The notes: a model not told the origin generated them from the letters alone. A stretch of DNA of 64,000 bases from JAIOHN01 sp038258185 (GCA_038258185.1 JBBSQD010000002.1:18308-82307); one strand, 5' to 3'; shown: positions 16,006 through 25,645, numbered from the stretch's first letter. Numbers and translations: made by a program.

Positions 16006-17070
16006 ATGTATTTAGTAGATGCTCATGAAGATATTGCTTATAATGCGCTGTGCTTCGGGCGTGACTATCGCCGAAGTGTGGACGAAACCCGCCGCCTGGA
16101 GCAGGGCAGCGACACTGTCAAACACAATGGTGTGGCGGTGGTCGGTCTGCCGGATGCGATTTTGGGCCGGGTCGCTTTGACCTTTGCGACTATTTTTGTC
16201 GCGCCACGCTCCAAAAATCCTGCCCCGTGGGATCGTCTCACCTATACCAATGCGCGTGAAGCCTATGAACTGGGGTTACAGCAGGCAGATTATTATCAGC
16301 GCCTGTTTGATGAATCCGAGAAGATTAACCCGGTACGTAACCAGTCTGAATTGGATGAAGTCTTAGCCAGTTGGGACGAAGGCAAAAATATCGGTGAGCA
16401 TCGCATGGGGTTGGTGCTGCTGCTGGAAAATGCCGATCCGATTCTCGAACCGCGACAATTTGAGGAATGGTATGAACGTGGTGTGCGCATTGTGGGGCCA
16501 GCGTGGCAGGCATCGCGCTACTGTGGCGGCACAGGTCAACCCGGCCCGTTAACCGATTTAGGCCGCGAACTGCTGGAAGTGATGGGTGATTTTAATGCCC
16601 TGCTCGATCTGTCACACATGGCGGAGCAATCCTTTCTGGAAGCGCTCGACCGTTATGAAGGCCAGTTAATCGCCAGCCACAGCAATCCGCGCCGTTTCCG
16701 TGCGACTGACCGGCATCTGTCCGACGAAATGATTCTGGGACTGGCGGAGCGCGGCGGTGTAATGGGCATTGTCCTGTATAACGCCTTTCTCAGTGACCGC
16801 TGGGATAAGAAACAACGCCTGCCCTTTACCATCATTGCGGATGCTATTGATTATGTCTGCCAGTTGACCGGCAGCGCGGCGCATGTCGGCATCGGCAGCG
16901 ATTTCGACGGCGGTTTTGGGGTCGAGAGTATCCCCCAGGGGCTGGATACCGTCGGTGATCTGTTGTCCATCAGCAAATTGCTGGCGGAACGGGGTTATAG
17001 TGAAGCCGATATCGCCGCGATTTTGGGTGGTAACATGCTACGCCAGTTACGCGCCACCCTCCCTGTCTGA
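16006..17070 (+). CDS. membrane dipeptidase (peptidase family M19)
   Basis: 354 residues. Renal-dipeptidase signatures: DAHEDIAYNAL at residues 4-14 (first zinc histidine and aspartate), LDLSHMAEQSFLEAL and ASHSNPRRF (metal-ligand histidines), and GIGSDFDGGFG near the C-terminus. It hydrolyses dipeptides, including D-amino-acid forms in some members. No signal peptide, so cytoplasmic. The ribosome site is weak (GAGTAGAAATAA). A small membrane protein follows after 16 bases, probably in the same transcript. Confidence 0.92.
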   Translation: MYLVDAHEDIAYNALCFGRDYRRSVDETRRLEQGSDTVKHNGVAVVGLPDAILGRVALTFATIFVAPRSKNPAPWDRLTYTNAREAYELGLQQADYYQRLFDESEKINPVRNQSELDEVLASWDEGKNIGEHRMGLVLLLENADPILEPRQFEEWYERGVRIVGPAWQASRYCGGTGQPGPLTDLGRELLEVMGDFNALLDLSHMAEQSFLEALDRYEGQLIASHSNPRRFRATDRHLSDEMILGLAERGGVMGIVLYNAFLSDRWDKKQRLPFTIIADAIDYVCQLTGSAAHVGIGSDFDGGFGVESIPQGLDTVGDLLSISKLLAERGYSEADIAAILGGNMLRQLRATLPV

Positions 17071-17086
17071 TAAGAAGGCTTCCTGA

Positions 17087-17524
17087 ATGGTTCGTTTTGC
17101 ACAATTCGGTATTGCCATCGGTGTGCTGGGGGCAGTGCTCACGTTTATGGGGCTGTTCCCCGGTGTAACCGGTGTGGAGCCTACTGTCGGGATTGGCTTC
17201 GTTCAGATTCTGCTCATCCTGATCGGCTTCAGCTTATTGATCTGGGGGGCGTTTGTCTATGTGAAGTACACCTTCTACACCTCGCAACGCGCCAACCTCG
17301 CCCAGCAGATCGGCATTCGTCTGGCGACCACCGGTATCCTGTTCGGTGGGATGGCTGGCATGGCGGATATTCTGGGTTTTGGCTCCAATGTCAGAACATT
17401 AACCAGCGACATTTATTTTGGGCCGTGGCAGGCCGTGGGTCTGCTGGGTGGCTTTCTGGTCGCCTCCATTGGCGTTCTCATCTATGCCATTACGGGCAAT
17501 CCTGATAACCCGCCTGCCGAATAA
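17087..17524 (+). CDS. four-span membrane protein of unknown function
   Basis: 145 residues with hydrophobic spans at about 5-25, 36-60, 75-95 and 112-137. The central loop VKYTFYTSQRANLAQQIG is basic, placing it probably in the cytoplasm, and the C-terminus (GNPDNPPAE) is polar. No recognised domain. Follows the M19 dipeptidase by 16 bases and is probably co-transcribed. Confidence 0.7.
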   Translation: MVRFAQFGIAIGVLGAVLTFMGLFPGVTGVEPTVGIGFVQILLILIGFSLLIWGAFVYVKYTFYTSQRANLAQQIGIRLATTGILFGGMAGMADILGFGSNVRTLTSDIYFGPWQAVGLLGGFLVASIGVLIYAITGNPDNPPAE

Positions 17525-17716
17525 CCCCTAAATCCCCGCCCCATTCTCATAAAGCATTTAACATTGCCTTATATTAATTTCATATATTTCACAGGTTCCA
17601 TTCATATATATTACGTAAATTAACTGCATCGCTCAGATGAGTGAACCTAATTCACACATCGTTCAATGCTCTACCATTTCCAGACCGTTTTTATTTTAAT
17701 CAGGAGAGATGTTTCA

Positions 17717-19318
17717 ATGCGTAAATTTTCAGTTTTATTTTCTTTGATGGCACTTGTGCTGCTGGCTGTAAGTCCAGCTTTGGCACAGGATGACATGATG
17801 GACAGCGGCGCACATATTCGTGTCGCTCATTTTTCCCCCGACACCCCGGCAGTTGATGTTTACATCAATGGCGAGCTGAGTGCCGTACAGGGGCTTGAAT
17901 TCCCCAGCGTGACCGACTGGATCGAAGTTCCGGCGGACACCTACACTATTGCTGTATCCCCGGCTGGCACATCCGTTGATGATGCCGCGATTGGACCGGC
18001 GGATCTGACTTTCGAAGCTGGCTCATGGACAACCATTGCCGCTGTCGGTTCGCTCGAATCCGGTACACTGGCACCAGCAATAATCGCGGAAGATTACAGT
18101 GAAATCCCCGAAGGCAGCGTTCGCGTTGGTGTGTTCCATGCGATTGAAGGTGCGCCGAGTGTCGATGTGCTGGCTGGTGGATCTCCCATCGTTACCTACC
18201 TCGCTTTCCCCGGCACACAAGATGGTAATGACGGCTTCTTTGACCTGACCGTTCCGGCAGACACCTATGATTTACAGGTAGTCGCCAGCGACACCAGTGA
18301 TGTCCTGATTGACCTGCAGGGTACCGAGTTGACCGCAGGCACCAATTATCTGGTCGCGGCGGTTGCAGTTGATGGCACCCCCACGGCTATTGTCCAGGCC
18401 ACTTCGATGGGCATGGATATGATGGAAGACCCCGGCACCATTGTCGATATTGCGGCCAGTAACGAAGACTTCAGCACACTGGTTGCCGCGCTGAGTGCCG
18501 CTGACCTGGTTGACACCCTGAATACACCCGGGCCGTTCACCGTGTTTGCGCCAACCAATGAAGCCTTTGCCGCTGCTCTGGAAGCACTGGATATGAGCGC
18601 TGAGGAACTGCTGAGCAACACTGATCTGCTGACCACCATCCTGACCTATCATGTAGTTGATGGTATGGTGCTGGCTGAAGATGTTGTCACACTGGATAGC
18701 GCAACCACCATTCAAGGCGAAGATATCTCAATCGCTGTGGTGGATGGTGGCGTGGTACTGAATGACAGCGTCAATGTGGTGACCACCGATATTGTCGGTT
18801 CAAACGGTGTCATCCATGTGATTGATGGTGTGCTGGTTCCGCCGTCGGTCATGGAAATGATGATGAGCAGCATGGAAGAAATGGAAGCCCCGACGATGAC
18901 GATTGCTGAAATCGCCGCCGCTGATGGTCGTTTCACCACGCTGCTGGCCGCTGTGACCGCCGCTGGGCTGGACACCACCCTGGCCGACCCGGAAGCTGGT
19001 CCGCTCACCGTGTTTGCACCAACAGATGACGCTTTCGCGGCACTGCCTGCTGGCACTGTGGAAGCTCTGCTGGCCGACCCGACTGGTGCTTTGACTGATG
19101 TGCTGACCTACCATGTGGTTGCAGGTGCTGTCCCCGCCGCTGATGTGGTGAATCTGGACAGCGCCACCACGTTACAGGGTTCAGATATCAGCATTGCTGT
19201 GGTGGATGGTGGAGTTGTGCTGAATGACAGCGTCAACGTCATCATCACAGACATCATGGCAACCAATGGCATCATCCATGTGATTGATGCGGTTCTGCTG
19301 CCCCCCGCCGCAGAATAA
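17717..19318 (+). CDS. secreted DUF4397 plus two fasciclin (FAS1) domains
   Basis: 533 residues from ATG 17717, with CAGGAGAG eight bases upstream; an upstream in-frame start at 17666 would spoil the signal peptide. Signal peptide MRKFSVLFSLMALVLLAVSPALAQ. Residues about 30-225 are a DUF4397 domain (RVAHFSPDTPAVDVYINGE, and VRVGVFHAIEGAPSVDVLAGG). Two FAS1 domains follow (about 240-385 and 400-533), each with FTVFAPTNEAF or LTVFAPTDDAF, TYHVV and NGVIHVIDGVL/NGIIHVIDAVL motifs. FAS1 domains mediate adhesion; this is likely a cell-surface or matrix protein. No LPxTG-like sorting signal or anchor is present. Confidence 0.92.
   Translation: MRKFSVLFSLMALVLLAVSPALAQDDMMDSGAHIRVAHFSPDTPAVDVYINGELSAVQGLEFPSVTDWIEVPADTYTIAVSPAGTSVDDAAIGPADLTFEAGSWTTIAAVGSLESGTLAPAIIAEDYSEIPEGSVRVGVFHAIEGAPSVDVLAGGSPIVTYLAFPGTQDGNDGFFDLTVPADTYDLQVVASDTSDVLIDLQGTELTAGTNYLVAAVAVDGTPTAIVQATSMGMDMMEDPGTIVDIAASNEDFSTLVAALSAADLVDTLNTPGPFTVFAPTNEAFAAALEALDMSAEELLSNTDLLTTILTYHVVDGMVLAEDVVTLDSATTIQGEDISIAVVDGGVVLNDSVNVVTTDIVGSNGVIHVIDGVLVPPSVMEMMMSSMEEMEAPTMTIAEIAAADGRFTTLLAAVTAAGLDTTLADPEAGPLTVFAPTDDAFAALPAGTVEALLADPTGALTDVLTYHVVAGAVPAADVVNLDSATTLQGSDISIAVVDGGVVLNDSVNVIITDIMATNGIIHVIDAVLLPPAAE
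18721..19257 (+). repeat. internal duplication of the FAS1-domain coding sequence
   Basis: The two FAS1 repeats share near-identical DNA, most clearly GCTGTGGTGGATGGTGG followed by CTGAATGACAGCGTCAA in each copy (about 18733-18776 and 19196-19239). This suggests a fairly recent duplication or ongoing gene conversion within the gene. Confidence 0.7.
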
Positions 19319-19336
19319 ACAGACTTTAGCTTAACG

Positions 19337-19365
19337 AGGCCGGGATAAACTCCCGGCCTTTTTAT
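19337..19365. terminator. Rho-independent terminator, convergent
   Basis: Arms AGGCCGGGA (19337-19345) and TCCCGGCCT (19351-19359), loop TAAAC, then TTTTTATT. It lies between the FAS1 gene and the convergent TetR gene. Confidence 0.88.
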
Positions 19366-20027
19366 TGCTCCGGCGCAGACTGGATACTTTTGACCAGCGT
19401 TTCAAAATCAATATCCGGCACATCCCCCCTCAGCAACTTCCCGATGCCATAAGTAGCCAGATAATATTGCATGATCGCTACCATTTCCGGTGACTTCTGC
19501 ATCTGATCATGATGCAACCACCAGTGAATGATTCCGATCTCCATGCCCGCCAGAGCATGGGCGATAAAGTCCAGCGGAAGCGCGGGCTTCTGATCGTCTT
19601 TAATAATTTTCAGGCAGAAGTCGTTCAGCACCTGTGCCAGATAATCCTGAACATCCACAAGAAACGCCGGGGCGCCTTTTTCACTGAGCATCGCCCGGTA
19701 AAAATCAGCATTGTTCGCCACGTGCACAAAATCAGCAGGCTCAAGAAATGATTCGTAATAGCCTTTTTCCTCAATTTCACCCGGCGAAAACGCGGCATAA
19801 ACGGAAACCATCTCGTCATACATCTCCCGTGTACCGACCGCCAGCAGTTCATCTTTATCCTTGAAGTGCAGATAAAAAGTCGTACGGCTGACATCTGCCC
19901 GATCAGTGATATCCTGAATAGAGATGTTGGCGTAACCCTTTTCGATAATCAGATCCATCAGCGCCTGCCGCAGCAGTTTGCGGGTGCGTAACTTACGGCG
20001 ATCTGTTTTAGGTTCGGCTTGGGACAT
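19362..20027 (-). CDS. TetR family transcriptional regulator (beside P450)
   Basis: 221 residues. N-terminal helix-turn-helix is clear: RKLLRQALMDLIIEKGYANISIQDITDRADVSRTTFYLHFKDKDEL (about 15-60), with the TTFYLHF recognition-helix signature. The C-terminal half is all-helical and ligand-binding by family. It is divergent from the cytochrome P450 gene, with a shared 131-base control region containing a promoter and a repeated box, so it probably represses the P450 gene and itself. Confidence 0.9.
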   Translation of the reverse strand: MSQAEPKTDRRKLRTRKLLRQALMDLIIEKGYANISIQDITDRADVSRTTFYLHFKDKDELLAVGTREMYDEMVSVYAAFSPGEIEEKGYYESFLEPADFVHVANNADFYRAMLSEKGAPAFLVDVQDYLAQVLNDFCLKIIKDDQKPALPLDFIAHALAGMEIGIIHWWLHHDQMQKSPEMVAIMQYYLATYGIGKLLRGDVPDIDFETLVKSIQSAPEQ

Positions 20028-20052
20028 TGATAGGCATCCTGTCTGTTAAACT

Positions 20053-20127
20053 ACAACCTGCTCAAATTGCTTATTGACAGCGTTTTGAGATTCTATATTA
20101 TCATAGTTATACAACAACCTGTACAAA
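20053..20127 (+). promoter_or_regulatory. P450 promoter flanked by two copies of a 14-base box
   Basis: TTGACA at 20074-20079 and TATTAT at 20096-20101 with a 16-base spacer form a good sigma-70-type promoter reading toward the P450 gene. The boxes ACAACCTGCTCAAA (20053-20066) and ACAACCTGTACAAA (20114-20127) share 12 of 14 bases and flank it; they are candidate sites for the divergent TetR protein. Confidence 0.6.
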
Positions 20128-20158
20128 AAACAACAGACTGTAAAGTTAAAGGTAAAAT

Positions 20159-21529
20159 ATGGCAACTTCTACTCGACCTCCCGGCCCACCGCCTGCCGGT
20201 AATATCTTTCAGGTGATGCGTCTGGTGAATAAGTTAAATGCGGATTCGCTGGGTACATTTGCAGAATGGTCAAGCGAATATGGCGATATTTTCGCCCTCA
20301 GCATTATGAATATGCAGCAGTGGATCGTCACTCATCCAGACCTCATCCATCAGATTCTGGTGACGGATGCCAGCAAATTCATTAAAGACGCCGCTTACAG
20401 CGATGAGAAGCGCGGATTGGCGCGTTTCCTGGGGAATGGCCTGCTCACCAGTGATGGCGAATTCTGGAAGCGGCAGCGGAAGCTGGTCGCCCCGTCCTTA
20501 CACACCCGGCGCATTGAGGCTTATGCTCAGACGATGGTGGATTACACCCTGAAGATGCTGGATGGCTGGCAGGATAAAGCCCGGTTGGATATCAGCCAGG
20601 AGATGAGCGCTTTGACGATGCAGATCGTCGCCAAGACACTGTTTAATGCCAATGTCGTTGAGGATATTGCTGCTGTTAACAGCAGTATGGCGACCCTTCA
20701 GAAAGCATCTGGCGATATGACTCTGCTGCCGGAATGGGTGCCGACACCGATTAAATACCGCTCCCGACAGGCAGTGAGCGTGTTGGATCGCATCGTCTAT
20801 GGATTTATCAATGAACGCCGCGCTTCGGGCGAGGACAAAGGTGATCTGCTGTCGATGCTGCTGCTGGCGCAGGATGACGACGGTAACGGCATGAGTGACA
20901 AGCAAGCGCGTGATGAAGCTGTCACCCTGTTCCTGGCCGGACACGAAACAACTGCCAACTCGCTCAACTGGACATGGTATTTGCTGGCGCAGCATCCTGA
21001 AGTGGAGGCCAAACTCCATGCCGAACTGGACTCAGTGCTGGCGGGTAGTCCGCCCTCACTGGATGATCTCAAAAATCTGCCCTATACCGAAATGATCATG
21101 AAAGAATCCATGCGCCTGTACCCACCCGCGTGGAGCTTCAGCCGGGAAGCCACTGAAGATATTCAACTGGGGGACTATATCATCCCTAAAGGGACAGTCG
21201 TGGCGATTCTGAATTATTTTACCCATCGTGATCCGCGCTGGTGGGATGACCCGGAAGCCTTTGTGCCGGAACGTTTCAGCCCGGAGCGCGAGAAGGATAT
21301 CCCGAAATATGCTTATGTACCCTTTGGCGGCGGGCCGCGTGTCTGTATCGGCAATTCCTTCGCCATGATGGAAGGGCGCCTGCTGCTGGCGACGATGGCC
21401 AGCCGCTACAGTCTGACATTACAGCCGGGGCAAAAAGTCCAGACGCAGCCGCTGATCACCCTAAACCCAAAAAACGGCCTGCCGATGACCCTGCATGCGC
21501 GCCAACCTGTCGCGGAAATGGCGTTTTAA
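20159..21529 (+). CDS. cytochrome P450
   Basis: 456 residues. I-helix oxygen-activation motif AGHETTANSL (about 260), K-helix ExxR in KESMRLYPP (about 314), and the haem-binding loop FGGGPRVCIGNSFAMMEGR with axial Cys396. The proline-rich start (RPPGPPPAGN) is typical, and there is no membrane anchor, so it is soluble and resembles the CYP102/CYP110-like group acting on fatty acids or alkanes. No ferredoxin or reductase gene adjoins it. The gene is isolated, divergent from a TetR regulator, and ends in a strong terminator. Confidence 0.95.
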   Translation: MATSTRPPGPPPAGNIFQVMRLVNKLNADSLGTFAEWSSEYGDIFALSIMNMQQWIVTHPDLIHQILVTDASKFIKDAAYSDEKRGLARFLGNGLLTSDGEFWKRQRKLVAPSLHTRRIEAYAQTMVDYTLKMLDGWQDKARLDISQEMSALTMQIVAKTLFNANVVEDIAAVNSSMATLQKASGDMTLLPEWVPTPIKYRSRQAVSVLDRIVYGFINERRASGEDKGDLLSMLLLAQDDDGNGMSDKQARDEAVTLFLAGHETTANSLNWTWYLLAQHPEVEAKLHAELDSVLAGSPPSLDDLKNLPYTEMIMKESMRLYPPAWSFSREATEDIQLGDYIIPKGTVVAILNYFTHRDPRWWDDPEAFVPERFSPEREKDIPKYAYVPFGGGPRVCIGNSFAMMEGRLLLATMASRYSLTLQPGQKVQTQPLITLNPKNGLPMTLHARQPVAEMAF

Positions 21530-21547
21530 GTTTGCTGGATTAATGCG

Positions 21548-21577
21548 AAAGGCCGCCCTTATTGGCGGCCTTTGTGA
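21548..21577 (+). terminator. Rho-independent terminator after the P450 gene
   Basis: Ten-base arms AAAGGCCGCC (21548-21557) and GGCGGCCTTT (21564-21573) around a six-base loop, with TTT then GTG downstream. It also closes the convergent gene ending at 21585. Confidence 0.8.
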
Positions 21578-21584
21578 TTCAGGC

Positions 21585-22916
21585 TTAAGACTCGGCCTTC
21601 TGTGCTTTTTGCTGGCCGGTATCTTCTTTAGCGGCGGCATTCGCGCCTGGTGATTTATTGACCATTTCCACCAACAGGCGGGTCAGGTCACTTTGCAGGC
21701 GCTGAAGATAGGTTTTGTAGGTTTCGTCAGGGCGCATCCCATACAGGCTGTAGGTAAAACTTTCTTCAATCGACTTGCTGACAACGACCATATCCGGTTC
21801 CCAACGGTCAAGCAGCCCCCATTGTCCGTTCTGGACGCTGAACAGCTCGAACAAAATGCGCACCTCACCATGTTTGCCCTGTAAGCGCATATCCAGCGCC
21901 ACCGGCAGCATGGCGCTGCGCTGATTGATTTTGCGACTCAAGGCATTGACCAGCGCCTTTGAAATCGGGCTGATTTTGTTGATGGTTTTGTCCAGTTTTT
22001 CACCTTCACTGCTGCGGGCAGCGCGGTCTAACCGGCGCACCAATCCATTCGATATTAATGCCTGACTGCGAGCCACCCGCCCATACTGGTCATACTGGCT
22101 CATACGCATGGCGGTGATGTGCCAGTTTTCCAGATTTTTGCCATCCAGCCCGGTTAATATTTTGCGGATATGGGTCGCGCCTTCGCTGGTATACGGGGGT
22201 GGCGCCTGGTCGTTCTGGGCATGAAGCTGCCAGCCCTGCTGACGCGCCGCCTGTGAATTGGGGTTGAGCATCGGCGAAGTCGCATAGGGTGGCTGCCAGT
22301 GAGCAAAAGCCGGAGTGCCGCGACGGAAGATCATCCGCAGCAGGACAAAGATCACCACCACAAACAACAGCAGCGCTAATAAAATGCCGCCGATAGCCAG
22401 CCAGTTTGCCGGGTCGTTCAGGTCGATGGAGAAGCCAAATAACGACAGCACCAGCGGGTTACCCTGCCCCTCTGGCACACCAGTCTCGCCGCCGTCAGGG
22501 ATTTCAGGTGTGCTGCCATCGGTGCCAGCCTGCGCCGGGATATTGACACTGATGGGAGAAACAGCCAGCAGTTCGCCACTCTCGCTACTCAGATTAATCC
22601 GAAAAGATTGCAGGCCACTTCCCAAATCGCTGACGGGTATGAGCAGGCTGATGCTTTCAGTAGCATTGGGATTCAGGGTGGTAATCGTTTGCTGCGCAAC
22701 CACATTACCGGTGTTGACACTCAGAACAGTTAACTCAGTCGGCGGACTGGCAGTGCTGCCGGTGTAGCTCACTGTAAATTGCAGGCGCAACTGCGTGTTA
22801 TTATTCTCAAAAACGCTGCTGATATTGCGAATCCCATAATCAGGATTAATGGTTTGAGCAGTAACCGGTAAAGCCAGCAGAAAAACACAGAAAAAAAGCA
22901 GAAAAAAACGACGCAT
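21585..22916 (-). CDS. exported single-span membrane protein with CARDB-like ectodomain
   Basis: 443 residues from the ATG at 22916 (MRRFFLLFFCVFLLALP), preceded by GGGG seven bases upstream; a start eight codons earlier is possible. Signal peptide about 1-20. The ectodomain (about 30-135) has a beta-sandwich look with TVSYTGSTASPPTELTVLS and TTLNPNATESISLLIP, as in CARDB/DUF11-type adhesive domains. One transmembrane span lies at about 175-200, followed by a 240-residue cytoplasmic part with DKTINKISPISKAL and a helical C-terminus (SDLTRLLVEMVNKS). I do not recognise the cytoplasmic domain. Confidence 0.72.
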   Translation of the reverse strand: MRRFFLLFFCVFLLALPVTAQTINPDYGIRNISSVFENNNTQLRLQFTVSYTGSTASPPTELTVLSVNTGNVVAQQTITTLNPNATESISLLIPVSDLGSGLQSFRINLSSESGELLAVSPISVNIPAQAGTDGSTPEIPDGGETGVPEGQGNPLVLSLFGFSIDLNDPANWLAIGGILLALLLFVVVIFVLLRMIFRRGTPAFAHWQPPYATSPMLNPNSQAARQQGWQLHAQNDQAPPPYTSEGATHIRKILTGLDGKNLENWHITAMRMSQYDQYGRVARSQALISNGLVRRLDRAARSSEGEKLDKTINKISPISKALVNALSRKINQRSAMLPVALDMRLQGKHGEVRILFELFSVQNGQWGLLDRWEPDMVVVSKSIEESFTYSLYGMRPDETYKTYLQRLQSDLTRLLVEMVNKSPGANAAAKEDTGQQKAQKAES

Positions 22917-23103
22917 GACGAATCCCCGAAATAGCAGCAAGTACGGATGGTCTTTTCACTATAGGTCAAAAAAGCGGTCTTTCCAAGTCGCTTAAACCAC
23001 GTCCGCCTGACGCAAAGGGCACGTTGTTAAGCTTTTGTCGAAAATGCGACAAAATTATTTATTTTTAATCTTACCCATGAAAATTAAGACTAAAATTCAA
23101 GAT

Positions 23104-23850
23104 ATGTCAAACTTCTCATTGTCTAAACCCCGGCGCCCTACGTGGAGCAAACGCTCGCACCCGATTGTGCGCATGTATCTGCGCAAGCCGATGCTTCAGA
23201 CGCGTTTCAATTATTTTATTGTGGTGTGTGCCATATTGCTATTTCTGCTTTTTGGTGGCTTCAGCCTGCCGATGCTGTACTTCCTGTTTTCGCTGGTGGT
23301 GCTGCTGAATATTGCGTTGGGGACGGGCGATAAAATCCATTATGGGCGCGAAGGTTACACCTGGGATCTGGTGCGTGCCACACCATTCAGCCAGCGTGAG
23401 GTATTTTTGAGCCTGTGGGTCGCCAGTGTGTGGCAGATCCACGAAACGTGGATGATGTTCTTCTACCGTCTGTTTCAAGGCGTGGTGGTCGTTGGGGTCA
23501 TTATCTTTTCGCTGCTGCTGGCGGATATTCCCATTATGCAATGGATAGTGGTGCTCGTTTTCGGCACACTGGTAATCGCGTTTCAACCCTTCGCCGATAT
23601 GTATTACAGCGGCATGGTGGGTTTATTGAGCGCCAGCCTGACCCATGACCGCGCCGCCGGGCAGGGGTTAGCCATCGGCGGCGTGCTGGTTTACTGGCTG
23701 CTATGGTTTAGCCTGACCGGATTAATCATCATGCTCAATCTCAACCGGCCAAATCTGGAACAGGTGATGCTTATCCTCAGCATTCCGGTTCTGCTGCCAC
23801 TGCTGCTGGGCTTCTGTTTTTTCCGCGCGACGCAGCACTTAACACTTTAA
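23104..23850 (+). CDS. polytopic membrane protein, ABC-2 permease-like
   Basis: 248 residues from the ATG at 23104 (MSNFSLSKPRR); starts at 23035, 23044 and 23077 are in frame but none has a good ribosome site, so the start is uncertain. About six hydrophobic spans. The stretch RATPFSQREVFLSLWVASVWQ resembles the coupling region of ABC-2 type permeases. No ATP-binding protein is adjacent, so the transport role is unproved. The end overlaps the convergent MFS gene by four bases. Confidence 0.65.
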   Translation: MSNFSLSKPRRPTWSKRSHPIVRMYLRKPMLQTRFNYFIVVCAILLFLLFGGFSLPMLYFLFSLVVLLNIALGTGDKIHYGREGYTWDLVRATPFSQREVFLSLWVASVWQIHETWMMFFYRLFQGVVVVGVIIFSLLLADIPIMQWIVVLVFGTLVIAFQPFADMYYSGMVGLLSASLTHDRAAGQGLAIGGVLVYWLLWFSLTGLIIMLNLNRPNLEQVMLILSIPVLLPLLLGFCFFRATQHLTL

Positions 23851-25418
23851 GTCGGACTTCCGGCCAAATCGCCTTCCGTTTGATCCGAGCCTTTTACTTT
23901 GCTGGCTACAAACACCGCCGCCAGTAAAGCACTGAGCCACGCTAACCCTGCCCCGATGATCGCCACCGTCCGAAACATCTGGATAAATGACCAGTCAATC
24001 ATGGTTTCGACCTGCGCAGTCTGGTCAGCCGCCAGCCCTTGCGGTGGTTGTGCATTACCCAGATTCTGCCCTTCTAACATGAGCGCACTTTTATCATCCG
24101 GGGATAGATTCAGGTTTTCGGTACGTGTCTCCAACGCGTTACTGAACAGCGTGATCGCAATCGCGCCGAAAATCGCTACGGCCAAGACACCTGCCGTACG
24201 CGCGACCGCGTTATTAATGCCGGATGCGGTGCCGCTGCTATCCGTCGGCGCTGCGCCCATGACCGCTGTCGTTAACGGGGCCACTGTCACGCCCATGCCA
24301 ATACCGGCCACAATCACCGCCGGAAAATAGGTCGTCCAGTAATCCTGCGGGCCGTTGGTGATACCGGGAAGCGCGAATAAAAAGAAGCCCACACCCGCTA
24401 TAATCGGCCCGATCACCAGCGGCAGCTTCGCCCCAACCCGATCCACCAGGCCACCTGCCCAGCGCGACATCAATGTGAGCAGAATGCCAAATGGGAGAAA
24501 GGTAAATCCGGCCACTTCCTGCGGATAGTTCTGGATCTGCACGAGATTGAGCACAAAAAAGAAGGGGACAATCCGCAAGGCAGAGTACAGAAAAAATGTC
24601 AGCAGATTCGCACCGCTGAAAGTGCGCGATCTGAACAGCGGCAACGGCACCATCGGATGTGTACTGCGTGCTTCGACAATCACGAAAGCAATCAACGCGA
24701 CAACCCCACCGACCAGCGCGAAAAGAATCAGAGGGCTGTTAAAGCCTGCACGCGGCGCTTCGATAAAGCCATACGTCAGGCCACCCAGGCCGAGTGTCGC
24801 CAGCAGCGCACCCGCATAATCCAACTGGCGATTCATGTTTTCGTTTCGGCTTTCCGGCACCTTATTCAGCGCAAACAGGGCGATCATTGCCAGCGGCAGG
24901 TTGATAAAAAAGACCAGCCGCCATAATCCCTGACCGGCAAAAAAACCGCCGATGACCGGTCCCAACAGAGTCGTCATGGTGCTAAAGGTTGACCACGTGC
25001 CAATCGCCTGACCGCGCCTGTTTTCGTTAAATGTAGCCGAAAGCAGTGCCAGACTGCCGGGAACCATCAACGCGCCGCCAATCCCCTGAATGCCGCGGAA
25101 GATAATCAGCAGGTCAGCGGTGGGGGCTAACCCACACGCCATTGACGCAATCGTAAACAGAACGATACCAGCACGAAACACGCGCTTGCGCCCATATAAA
25201 TCCCCCAATGAGCCACCCACCAGAATCAAAGCGGCCAGAAACAGGGCATAACTATTGATCACCCAGAAAAGCTGCTGACCATTAATCGCAAGGTCACTTT
25301 GCAGCGAAGGGGCGACCACATCGAGGGCGCTGCTATCAATAAAAGCCATGCTGGAAGCGAGAATGGCGGCGAGTAAAACCCACCGTTCGGAAGGTGCCTG
25401 GGTCACACTGCTCGTCAT
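23847..25418 (-). CDS. MFS exporter, DHA2 (EmrB/QacA) family
   Basis: 523 residues with about fourteen hydrophobic spans, the DHA2 topology. Motif A is visible as GGSLGDLYGRKRVFRAG (about 72-88), and the antiporter motif C region as WSTFSTMTTLLGPVIGGFFAG. The MAFIDSSALDVVAPSL start is typical of drug:proton antiporters of the EmrB/QacA group. Likely exports amphipathic drugs or metabolites using the proton gradient. No regulator is directly adjacent; the nearest TetR gene (26159) controls a divergent ester cyclase. Confidence 0.93.
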   Translation of the reverse strand: MTSSVTQAPSERWVLLAAILASSMAFIDSSALDVVAPSLQSDLAINGQQLFWVINSYALFLAALILVGGSLGDLYGRKRVFRAGIVLFTIASMACGLAPTADLLIIFRGIQGIGGALMVPGSLALLSATFNENRRGQAIGTWSTFSTMTTLLGPVIGGFFAGQGLWRLVFFINLPLAMIALFALNKVPESRNENMNRQLDYAGALLATLGLGGLTYGFIEAPRAGFNSPLILFALVGGVVALIAFVIVEARSTHPMVPLPLFRSRTFSGANLLTFFLYSALRIVPFFFVLNLVQIQNYPQEVAGFTFLPFGILLTLMSRWAGGLVDRVGAKLPLVIGPIIAGVGFFLFALPGITNGPQDYWTTYFPAVIVAGIGMGVTVAPLTTAVMGAAPTDSSGTASGINNAVARTAGVLAVAIFGAIAITLFSNALETRTENLNLSPDDKSALMLEGQNLGNAQPPQGLAADQTAQVETMIDWSFIQMFRTVAIIGAGLAWLSALLAAVFVASKVKGSDQTEGDLAGSPT

Positions 25419-25645
25419 GGGCGGATTCCTTTGCTGAGTAGAGATTTCAGTCGCAGTCTAACACATCTGGGTATCAGTGAGGATGAGAAAATGCGTCAAT
25501 ATCAAAATGAGTTTACGATAGCTTAGCTGATTACAGGGGTTAATGAGGACAGCAAGTGAATTGCAGATATACTGCCCTCACTGATAAACAGATTTAGATG
25601 GCATTACAAATCACGCACTCAATACACTTGAAAACAAATCTGCTT

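Noticed and set aside
17666..17716. Upstream start for the FAS1 protein
   Set aside because: It would bury the signal peptide; CAGGAGAG is ideally placed for the ATG at 17717.
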